A model generated the notes under the pieces. The model was not told the origin of the DNA. It saw only the letters and a list, made by a program, of their open reading frames with translations, and searched no databases. Below are positions 55,035-62,317 of a DNA stretch of 64,000 nt, one piece after another. This stretch comes from Comamonas sp. NLF-1-9. GTDB taxonomy: Bacteria > Pseudomonadota > Gammaproteobacteria > Burkholderiales > Burkholderiaceae_C. The number at the start of each line of letters is the position of its first letter. The stretch's first letter is position 1. Both the position numbers and the translations under genes were made by a program. The DNA lies in NCBI RefSeq assembly GCF_019195435.1, contig NZ_CP078069.1, forward strand, positions 1,922,001 through 1,986,000, written 5' to 3'.

Positions 55035-56960
55035 TCAGGAGGTCACCACGGGCGCGCCGGCAGCCGGCACGAAGGCGTCGGAGAAGCAGGCGCCCTCGGA
55101 CAAGCCCTGGTCGATGAAGGCGGGCACCGCGCTCTCGACCATGCGCACCGAGCCGCAGAGGTAGACCTCGTGCCCGCTCAGGTCGGGGAAGTCGGCCAGC
55201 ATGGCCTCGTGCACCAGGCCGGTGCGGCCCTGCCAGCCATCGCCCTCGGCGGGTTCGGAGACCACCGGCACCACGCTGAAGTTGTCGTGCTCGCGCTGCC
55301 ACTGCTCGCACAGGTCGAGCATGTACAAGTCCTGCGGATGGCGCACGCCCCAATACAGGCGCATGCTGCGCTGTACGCCGCGGGCGAAGGCGTCTTCCAC
55401 GATGCTCTTGATCGGCGCAAAGCCCGTGGCCCCGGCAACGAACAGGATGGGGCCGTGGCCGTCGCGCAGCGTGAAGCTGCCCAGCGGCCCTTCGAAGCGC
55501 AGGAAGTCGCCCTCTTTCATGCTCTCGAACACCTGGGTGGTGAAGCGGCCATTGGGCATGTGACGGATATGCAGCTCGATGTCGTTGCTCACGCCCGGCC
55601 GGTTGGCGAATGAGTAGGCGCGGCGCTCGCCGTTGGCCAGCACGATGTTGATGTACTGGCCGGCGGCAAAGTCCAGCGCCGGCTCGCCCACGGGCAGGCG
55701 CAGCACCACGTGCATCACGTCGGGCGACAGGCGCGCCATCTTCGCCACGCTCGCGCTGTGCTCCTTGACGCGGTGGCCGGGGTCGGTGGAGAGCAACTCT
55801 ACGCCTATGGCCATGTCCTCGCGCGGTATGGCGCAACACATCAAGGCCATGCCGCGGGCCTTCTGCTCGTCGCTGAGCGCGCTGAGCTGGTAGGAGCGGT
55901 GCTCGTAGGTGCCCTGCTCCACCATGCAGATGCAGCGGCCGCAGGCGCCATTGCGGCATTCGTAGTCCAGGCCCACGCCCGCGCCCAGGCCGGCGTCCAG
56001 AATCGTCTCGCCCGGGCGCACCCGGAACTGCGCGCGCACGCCCTGGCCGTGCACCACCACCTGGTGCACCTCCTTGGCCGGGTTGCGCCGCAGCTTGAGC
56101 GGCAGCCAGGGCTGCAGCGCGGCGAGCAGGCCCAGGCCCACGAGCAGCGCCCACACCCAGCCCATGGGCCATTGGGAGATCAGGGGAAAGAGCGGCAGCA
56201 GGAACCAATCCAGCTCGATGCTGGCCACCGCCTGCGACAAGTCGCTGATGCCGCCCTGGCTGTGCACCGGCACCGCCACGGACAGCACCAGCAGGCTTGC
56301 AAGCAGACCCCAGACGATGGGCCGCGGCGGCGTGGTGCGCGCCTTGGGCACGCGCTGCACGTGCACCCACATGATCATCAGCACGATCAGCGGCAGGCCG
56401 ATGTGCATGAAAGACAGCAGCGTGAACAGGCGCCCGCCGACGTGGTCGGAATAGAGGAAGTTGCGCATCAGCGCGCCGTCGAAGATGGGCAGCCAGTCCA
56501 GCCATTCAAAGCTGGTCACCGTGACGTACTGCGCCAGCTTGTCCCAGGGCAGCATGTAGCCGTTGATGCCCGAGGCATAAACCATGACGATGAGCACGAT
56601 GCCGGTGATCCACGAGAACCAGCGAAAGCCCCGGTAGCGGTTGAAGGCGAAGTAGCGCAGCATGTGCAAGCCCATGGTGAGCACCATGGCGTCCGATGCA
56701 TAGCGGTGCACGCTGCGCAGGATGCCGCCCAGCCACCATTGCTTTTCCGAGATGTTCACCACCGAGGCATAGGCGTCGGTGATGCCGGTCTCGAAGAAGA
56801 CGTACAGGTACAGGCCCGAGCCCGCGACCACCCAGAACAGGAAGAAGGTGATCGCGCCCAGGTGGTAGTAGGGGTTGATGCGGTCGCCAAACGCCCGGTT
56901 GAACAGGTTTTCAACGCGCAGGAAGATCCACTGCAGCAGACTCTGGATTTTTTCTATCAT
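55035..56960 (-). CDS. Cytochrome b-[2Fe-2S] ferredoxin-FNR fusion protein
   Basis: A 641-residue three-part protein. Residues 1-~290 are a cytochrome b module with about six spans and four heme-ligand histidines in two pairs 14 apart (H85/H99 and H186/H200), as in bc1 cytochrome b. Residues ~295-385 are a plant-type ferredoxin with C335, C340, C343 and C375 or C376. Residues ~395-641 are a ferredoxin-NADP reductase-like module with FAD motif RAYSFAN (447-453) and nucleotide motif GATGFAPIKS (510-519). The layout implies electron flow between NAD(P)H and membrane hemes. ATG 56960 follows GGAG at 8 nt. Last gene of the operon, 13 bp after the oxidase-like subunit. Confidence 0.88.
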   Translation of the reverse strand: MIEKIQSLLQWIFLRVENLFNRAFGDRINPYYHLGAITFFLFWVVAGSGLYLYVFFETGITDAYASVVNISEKQWWLGGILRSVHRYASDAMVLTMGLHMLRYFAFNRYRGFRWFSWITGIVLIVMVYASGINGYMLPWDKLAQYVTVTSFEWLDWLPIFDGALMRNFLYSDHVGGRLFTLLSFMHIGLPLIVLMIMWVHVQRVPKARTTPPRPIVWGLLASLLVLSVAVPVHSQGGISDLSQAVASIELDWFLLPLFPLISQWPMGWVWALLVGLGLLAALQPWLPLKLRRNPAKEVHQVVVHGQGVRAQFRVRPGETILDAGLGAGVGLDYECRNGACGRCICMVEQGTYEHRSYQLSALSDEQKARGMALMCCAIPREDMAIGVELLSTDPGHRVKEHSASVAKMARLSPDVMHVVLRLPVGEPALDFAAGQYINIVLANGERRAYSFANRPGVSNDIELHIRHMPNGRFTTQVFESMKEGDFLRFEGPLGSFTLRDGHGPILFVAGATGFAPIKSIVEDAFARGVQRSMRLYWGVRHPQDLYMLDLCEQWQREHDNFSVVPVVSEPAEGDGWQGRTGLVHEAMLADFPDLSGHEVYLCGSVRMVESAVPAFIDQGLSEGACFSDAFVPAAGAPVVTS

Positions 56961-56973
56961 GTCTTGCGCTCCT

Positions 56974-58404
56974 TCAACGCGCAGGCCGGGCCGGGGCGCG
57001 CATGGCCTGCAGCACCACCACCACGAACAACAAACCACCGATGATGGCGACGAGGCCACCCAGGCCCATCAGGCCCATGCCCGCCACCTCGGCGGCGCTG
57101 CGCAGCACCTGCTCGCTGCCCGCCACCTTGCGCTGCACCCCGTAGCCGCCCGACCAGACCAGCCCGACGATGTGCATGAGCTGCCCGATGCCGTAGAGCC
57201 AGGGCTGCCAGGTTGCCATGCGCCCCTGCGGCGCCTGATAGCCCATGGAGGGCAGCACGCGGTAGACCGCGCCCATCAGCGCCAGCGTCACGCCGACGAT
57301 GCAGCCGTGATAGTGCGCCGGTATGCGCACATTGCTGCCGTTGATGAAGATGCCGATCACGCCGCCGGCCGCAAACAGCACGATGGAAGACAGCAGCGCC
57401 GCGCGCAGCGGCCTCAGGGCGGCGTCGTGCAGCCGGGCCGTGGCCATGCCCAGCACCACGGCCAGCCCCAGCGGCACGATGGCCGGCCCGCCGCCCAGGC
57501 GCATGGCCCAGGTCAGCAGCTCCCGGTGCTCGACCGAGGTGATGTTGTGCGAGACATAGGCATAGGGCGTGACGAACACGCCGACCAGCGCCAGCAGAAA
57601 GAGCAGCACCGCCACGCGCGGCGTGAGCAGCACGCGCGCGCCGCAGGCGCTGGCCAGCCACAGCCAAGCCACGAGCATCAAGAGCGTCCAGGTGAACTGC
57701 AGCGCATGCCCGCCGCCCCAGAACAGGATTTCGTAGTAGGTCTTGGCGTCCAGATCGGTCTGCAGCACCGCCCAGGACCAGCCAAACGCCAGCAGCGCCA
57801 CCGCGGCCGAAACCGCCGCCGCGCTCAGGCCGAAGTGCAGCGCGCCATGGCCGTCGTAGTGCAGGCCAAGGCGCGGCGCGGTGTTCAAGCTGCGCAGCAC
57901 CAGCAGCACGGTGCCCGCGGCAAACACCACGAGTCCTGCCAGGAACAGGCGCGACTGCAGCACCGGGATGTAGTTGGACATCACCGGCTCGCCCGGGTCG
58001 ACAAAGGGCGCCAGCGCCATCGCCAGCGTGCCCGCGCCCGTCACCCACAGGCCCAGCCAGCCCGCAGCCTGCGCGTTGGTACGCCCATACAGGCTCCAGA
58101 GCATGCCGGCCATGGCAACGAACCAAACCATGACCGACAAGTCCACATGCAGCACCAGCGCCACATGAAAGAAGTTGGCCGTCGGCAGCCACGCATTCAC
58201 GCCAGGCGTGCGCGATGCCACGAGCAGCACCGAGAACACGCCCGAGCCGATCAGCGCGGCCAGCGCCAGCCAGAGCCAGCCACGCGCCAAGCGCACGCGC
58301 GCGTCCTGGCCAATGTGCAACTGGTAGTCGGCGCCGCTGCGCGCCGGCATCGGAGGGGCGGCGGCGCGCGTGGGCTCGCGCCTGCCGAGCAGAGTGGTGT
58401 TCAT
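56974..58404 (-). CDS. Heme-copper oxidase subunit I-like protein with altered active site
   Basis: A 476-residue polytopic protein of the COX1 superfamily (about twelve spans). Heme-ligand histidines are present: H86 in span 2 (LHVDLSVMVWF) and the pair H364/H366 (IPAHYHGCIVG), matching VPGHFH of family-B oxidases. The CuB histidine H233 is in WGGGHALQF, but the position of the cross-linked tyrosine is F237. The usual His-His pair of span 7 reads S-H-N (H286-N287), so one copper ligand seems missing. It may therefore not reduce O2 in the normal way. Its ATG overlaps the preceding gene by 4 bp. Confidence 0.82.
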   Translation of the reverse strand: MNTTLLGRREPTRAAAPPMPARSGADYQLHIGQDARVRLARGWLWLALAALIGSGVFSVLLVASRTPGVNAWLPTANFFHVALVLHVDLSVMVWFVAMAGMLWSLYGRTNAQAAGWLGLWVTGAGTLAMALAPFVDPGEPVMSNYIPVLQSRLFLAGLVVFAAGTVLLVLRSLNTAPRLGLHYDGHGALHFGLSAAAVSAAVALLAFGWSWAVLQTDLDAKTYYEILFWGGGHALQFTWTLLMLVAWLWLASACGARVLLTPRVAVLLFLLALVGVFVTPYAYVSHNITSVEHRELLTWAMRLGGGPAIVPLGLAVVLGMATARLHDAALRPLRAALLSSIVLFAAGGVIGIFINGSNVRIPAHYHGCIVGVTLALMGAVYRVLPSMGYQAPQGRMATWQPWLYGIGQLMHIVGLVWSGGYGVQRKVAGSEQVLRSAAEVAGMGLMGLGGLVAIIGGLLFVVVVLQAMRAPARPAR

Positions 58405-58904
58405 TGCAGGATCACGCCTCCGCGGCTCTGGTCATAGTCGATCACCAGCACCTGGGCGCTCTTGAGCGCCACGGTCTTCTCCAGCTGCTGGGTCGGCTCG
58501 GGGCTGCTCATCTTGTCCTTGAAGCGCACCGTGATGCGGTGCTCGCCCGCGGGAACGTTGAGCCGTTGGTACATGGTCGATGCGCCGTCGCGCGAAAGCC
58601 CCGCAGGCACGGCCGTGTGGCTCAGCACCTGCTGGCCGTCGATGTCCACCTCGATGTGCACCGGCGAGCGCTCGCGCCCGCATTTCATGCTCTTGCGCAT
58701 GTTGGGCGCCATCTTGGCCTTCTCTTCCTCGGTATAGGGGCGGCATTCCTCCACCCGCTGCCCGTGGTGCAGAAAGCTCACCTTGATCTGCGCCGTGTCC
58801 GGCGGCAGGGGGTGGTAGACGGGCCAGCGCGACAAAACCCCGAGGGCGACGGCGAAACAGGCGTAGAGCACGGCCTGCCCCAACCAGTTCAAGCTGCGAT
58901 TCAT
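58401..58904 (-). CDS. Membrane-anchored periplasmic protein of the redox operon
   Basis: I do not recognise a named family. The 167-residue protein has one N-terminal span (LGQAVLYACFAVALGVLS) and a periplasmic beta-rich domain: VSFLHHGQRVEECRPYTEEE, HIEVDIDGQQVLSHTAVPAG, LNVPAGEHRITVRFKD. Two cysteines (VEECRP and SMKCGRE) flank a basic/acidic helix and could bind copper or form a disulfide. It is joined by 4-bp overlaps to the genes on both sides, so stoichiometric production with the cytochrome b and oxidase-like proteins is likely; a subunit II-like role is conceivable. Confidence 0.75.
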   Translation of the reverse strand: MNRSLNWLGQAVLYACFAVALGVLSRWPVYHPLPPDTAQIKVSFLHHGQRVEECRPYTEEEKAKMAPNMRKSMKCGRERSPVHIEVDIDGQQVLSHTAVPAGLSRDGASTMYQRLNVPAGEHRITVRFKDKMSSPEPTQQLEKTVALKSAQVLVIDYDQSRGGVILQ

Positions 58905-60556
58905 GAAGCAAACTCCTTCTTACAAGCCGTGTTGCCGGCCGCCTGCCGGCGCAATTCTTCGAGCCGCGCATGCACTGCCGCCTCGTCGCCGGCGTCTGCC
59001 CAGACGACGCCCGGCGCCAGCGCGCCCTCGGGGCGCTTGAAGCGGGGCTCGCGCCGGCCGGCAAGGCGCTCGGCGCTCCAGCGCTGGCCCAGGCGATAGG
59101 CGCATGCGCCTTCGCGGCAGCCGGCGATCAGCACGCCCGTGGCTCCGGCGCGTACAGCGTAATCGACAAAGGAAGGTGGCAGCATTGCCGCGCAGATCAG
59201 ATCCACCTGGACCACATCCCGGGCCTGAAGGCGCAACGTGGCGCCCTCAACGCAGCCAAAGACAACCAGTTTGCCCGGGCCGGGCAGCGCCGCAAGCCCT
59301 TGCAAAAGCTCGCCGCGAAGTGTATCGATGCTGCGCTGCGGCATGTCTATGCCCGTAACCAGTTCGTGGATACTGCGAAACGGCGTGGAAGACGGGCAGG
59401 AGCCGGCGCAAATGCCGCAACCGACGCACAGGTCGGGGTCGACCTGGGCCATGCGCGCGCCCGGCTTGCCGCTGGCGTGGGCCACCATGGTAATGGCCGA
59501 GTAGGGGCAGTCGTCAAAGCAGCGCTCGCAGCCGCTGCAGTGCTCGGGCTGTACCTCGGCCACGGCCGGCCGCGGGCGCGCCGGCAGCAAGGGCGGCAGC
59601 AGCAGCGCCGCCAGCAGCGCAAACACCAGCAGCCACACGAAGGCGGGCGAGGTCGCGTCGAGCAGCGGATGAATGAACAGGATCAACCAGTCCATGCGCA
59701 GCCGTTCAGGCAGCGAAGACAAATCCGCCGCGCCCTGGCTCGTGACCGGCAGCGCGAGCGACAGCAGCACCAGCACCGCCAAAGTCCCGAGGGACAACGC
59801 CCGCGGCGGCAGCCAGTCCGCGTGGGCCAGGCGCTGCACGTGAAACCACAGCCCGAACATCAGCATCAGGGGCAGTCCGATGTGCACGAAGAGAAACAGC
59901 GTGAACAGGCGCTCGCCCAGGGCTTGCCCGCTGAGAAAATTGCGCGCCAGCGGCGCGCCGAACAGGCCCAGCGCGTCGAGCCATTCGGCGGTGGAAACGG
60001 CCGAGTACTGGCCAAGCCGGTCCCAATTGAGCCAGAAGCCCCCTATCGCGCTGGCAAAAACCAGCAAGACCAGCGGCACCCCGGTGAGCCAGATGGGGCG
60101 GCGCACATGGCTATAGCGCCCGAGCGCCCATTCGCGGGCAATGTGCAAGGCCAGCACCAGCACCAGCGCATCGGCGCTGTAGCGGTGCAGGCCGCGCAGG
60201 ATGAGGCCCAGGCCAAGGGGCAGCCCGGCCAGGCCGGCGATCGAGGCGTGGGCGCCGGCCGCGGACGTGTCCAGCACCACGAACAAGACCACGCCCGTGG
60301 CCAGCAGAATCCACAGCAGCCACACCGCGAGCGCGCCCAGGTGCTTGAGCGGATTGGCCGCCGCGCCGAACACCGCGTCAAACCGGTGCTCCAGCCAGCG
60401 CACCGGGGCGGCGTAGCGTGCGCTTCGGGGGGACAGCGCGGCCTGCGCGGCGCCGCGGGTGTGGGTTGCCTGGGCGGGCACGTGGCTCTGGCAGGACGAA
60501 GCGTCAGTCGGCGCCGCGCTCCCGTTTGCGGCGCGCCCTGCTGGCGCGCCATTCAT
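58901..60556 (-). CDS. Cytochrome b-2[4Fe-4S]-MvhD fusion protein
   Basis: A 551-residue fusion. After a ~50-residue variable start, a cytochrome b module (~60-325) carries histidine pairs H124/H138 and H225/H239, each 14 apart, and is clearly paralogous to the module encoded at 55035-56960 (FTLFLFVHIGLPL against FTLLSFMHIGLPL). Two [4Fe-4S] motifs follow (C340, C343, C346, C350 and C377, C380, C383, C387), then an MvhD-like domain (VVFGCVEGAT; VLIAGCREGACAYRLG; C435, C455, C480, C485). MvhD passes electrons between hydrogenase and heterodisulfide reductase in methanogens. The ATG at 60556 overlaps the SCO gene by 53 bp; GTG at 60481 is an alternative. Confidence 0.85.
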   Translation of the reverse strand: MNGAPAGRAANGSAAPTDASSCQSHVPAQATHTRGAAQAALSPRSARYAAPVRWLEHRFDAVFGAAANPLKHLGALAVWLLWILLATGVVLFVVLDTSAAGAHASIAGLAGLPLGLGLILRGLHRYSADALVLVLALHIAREWALGRYSHVRRPIWLTGVPLVLLVFASAIGGFWLNWDRLGQYSAVSTAEWLDALGLFGAPLARNFLSGQALGERLFTLFLFVHIGLPLMLMFGLWFHVQRLAHADWLPPRALSLGTLAVLVLLSLALPVTSQGAADLSSLPERLRMDWLILFIHPLLDATSPAFVWLLVFALLAALLLPPLLPARPRPAVAEVQPEHCSGCERCFDDCPYSAITMVAHASGKPGARMAQVDPDLCVGCGICAGSCPSSTPFRSIHELVTGIDMPQRSIDTLRGELLQGLAALPGPGKLVVFGCVEGATLRLQARDVVQVDLICAAMLPPSFVDYAVRAGATGVLIAGCREGACAYRLGQRWSAERLAGRREPRFKRPEGALAPGVVWADAGDEAAVHARLEELRRQAAGNTACKKEFAS

Positions 60557-61367
60557 TGAAGAAGAACACCATCATCAAGACGAAGAAGGTCACGCCGCCG
60601 CCGATCTGCAGCGGCAGCGTGTAGTCCACCTTGTAGCCGCCGGTGCGCGGGTCGTAGACGGTGCACAGGATGCGCACCCGGTCCACCAGGTTGGACAGGA
60701 AGCTGTTGGACGGGTGGTAGGTGTCGCCGTTGAGCAGCATCTTCAGCGGCTCGCCCAAGTCGCCAGCGGCCAGCTTCTCGCCATAGACCTGGTGCACGAT
60801 GCGCCCCTGGGCGTCGAGAACCGACACCTGCAGCACGTGGTCAAAACCCGCAGGCGTGGCGGCAAAGATGAAGCCGAAGTCCTTGGCCAGCGCGCCCACC
60901 GTGGCCATGGGCGGACTCAGGAAGTTCCAGTTGGCGTTGTGGATGCCGTTTTGCCGCGCAAAGGCCTTGAGCGCCTGCGGGCTGTCCTCGGGCTGATTGA
61001 AGCCCACGCTGACCACGTTGAACTGGTTGGGTCCGACGGCCTTCTCCAGCTCGTTCACCGCGCTTTGCAGCGAACGCGTCGTCGTCGGACAGATCACGAA
61101 GCAGCCGGTATAGATGAAGCTCACCAGCAACGGCTTGCCGCGGTAGGACGAGAGCAGCACCGGCTTGCCCTCGCGGTCCAGCAGGATGTGCTCGCCAATC
61201 TGGCGCCCTATGGCCTCCTGGCTCACCGTCAGGGCCCGGTCGACGTCAAGCCCCGAGCGCTCTTGCGCAGAGGCGGGCGAGGCGATCGCGAGCGCGCACG
61301 CCACCAGCGCGAGCGTTCGCCACCAGCGCGAGTGCCATGGGCTGCGCGGCAAAAGACGGGCTGCCAC
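60504..61367 (-). CDS. SCO1/SenC-type copper protein with C-terminal anchor
   Basis: A 287-residue thioredoxin-fold protein of the SCO/SenC family, which delivers copper to oxidase centres or acts as a thiol reductase. A signal peptide (LALVACALAIASPASA) precedes the mature domain; copper ligands are C89 and C93 (GCFVICP) and H177 (GFDHVLQ). Unlike classical SCO proteins it ends with a membrane span (252-272) and a basic cytoplasmic tail. The start is GTG 61367 with GGGAGG 6 nt upstream, 14 bp after ctaB. Its position between ctaB and the cytochrome b fusion ties it to the redox operon. Confidence 0.9.
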   Translation of the reverse strand: MAARLLPRSPWHSRWWRTLALVACALAIASPASAQERSGLDVDRALTVSQEAIGRQIGEHILLDREGKPVLLSSYRGKPLLVSFIYTGCFVICPTTTRSLQSAVNELEKAVGPNQFNVVSVGFNQPEDSPQALKAFARQNGIHNANWNFLSPPMATVGALAKDFGFIFAATPAGFDHVLQVSVLDAQGRIVHQVYGEKLAAGDLGEPLKMLLNGDTYHPSNSFLSNLVDRVRILCTVYDPRTGGYKVDYTLPLQIGGGVTFFVLMMVFFFNEWRASRARRKRERGAD

Positions 61368-61381
61368 CGCCAGCCTCCCGG

Positions 61382-62284
61382 TCAGCGCAGCCAGGCGTCG
61401 ATGCAGGCCGCCACCAGCAGCACGCTCAGCTGCACCAACGAAGCGAAGAACGCGCCCATGGCGGCCGAACGCTCGGTCGGCCGGCGCACCAGTTGCCAGG
61501 ACTTGCGCACGAAGTGCAGGCCGCCCAGCGTGGCGCCCATGCCGTAAATCCAGCCGGCGCCAAAGAACACCGGCGCGACCGAAGCGAGGAACAGCGCCAA
61601 AGTGCTCACCAGCACCGCGCGGGCCGCCCGCTCGGGGCCGACCACCACCGGCAGCATGGGCACGCCGGCATTGGCGTAGTCCTGGCTGTTGGCAATGGCC
61701 AGGGCCCAGAAATGCGGCGGCGTCCAGAGGAACAGCACCAGCGCCAGCAGCCAGGGCAGCGGCCCTAGGGCCGGGTCGACCGCAGCCGCGCCGGCGAGCA
61801 CCGCAAAGCTGCCCGCCAGGCCGCCAATGACGATGTTCATCGAGGTGCGGCGCTTGAGCCACAGGGTATAGACGACGCCGTAGAAAAACGCGCCCAAAAA
61901 CACGTAGAGCGCGGCTGCGCCATTGAAGGCGACCCAGGCCGAGGCCACCGCAGTCGCCAGCATCAGCGCCATCAGCACCAGCCACAGCGGGTGGTGCGGC
62001 AGCGCACCGGTGGCAAAGGCGCGCCTTGCGGTGCGCTTCATCAGCCGATCGCTCTCGAACTCGACGTACTGGTTGTAGGCCCCGGCGCTGGCCGAGGCCA
62101 CGAGCACCGACAACGCGAGCACCGTCACCTGCAGCCAGCTCATGGTCGGCCCCGGCGTGATCGCCATGCCCACCACCGCGGTGATCATGATGAGCACGCC
62201 GATGCGCAGCTTGAACAGGGAGATGACGTCCCGCGCCACCTGCGCCGCGCTGCGCCGGGAAACTTCAAGCGTCGTGGTATCCAT
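61382..62284 (-). CDS. ctaB: CtaB-like protoheme IX farnesyltransferase
   Basis: A 300-residue UbiA-superfamily prenyltransferase with about eight spans, expected to convert heme B to heme O. The first metal motif reads N71-x3-E75-x3-D79 (YNQYVEFESDRLMKRTARR): the usual first aspartate of the DxxxD motif is Glu. The second region YTLWLKRRTSMNIVIGGLAG is kept. ATG 62284 is preferred; a TTG at 62299 is in frame. The pairing with SCO and an oxidase subunit suggests the enzymes of this operon use heme O or A. Confidence 0.9.
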   Translation of the reverse strand: MDTTTLEVSRRSAAQVARDVISLFKLRIGVLIMITAVVGMAITPGPTMSWLQVTVLALSVLVASASAGAYNQYVEFESDRLMKRTARRAFATGALPHHPLWLVLMALMLATAVASAWVAFNGAAALYVFLGAFFYGVVYTLWLKRRTSMNIVIGGLAGSFAVLAGAAAVDPALGPLPWLLALVLFLWTPPHFWALAIANSQDYANAGVPMLPVVVGPERAARAVLVSTLALFLASVAPVFFGAGWIYGMGATLGGLHFVRKSWQLVRRPTERSAAMGAFFASLVQLSVLLVAACIDAWLR

Positions 62285-62317
62285 CGCCTGATTATCCAAT
62301 GCCGCCGTGAGGAGCGA

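Noticed and set aside
60504..61985. Long form of the SCO protein starting inside ctaB
   Set aside because: The upstream residues are a shadow of ctaB; GTG 61367 has a strong ribosome site and is followed by a signal peptide.
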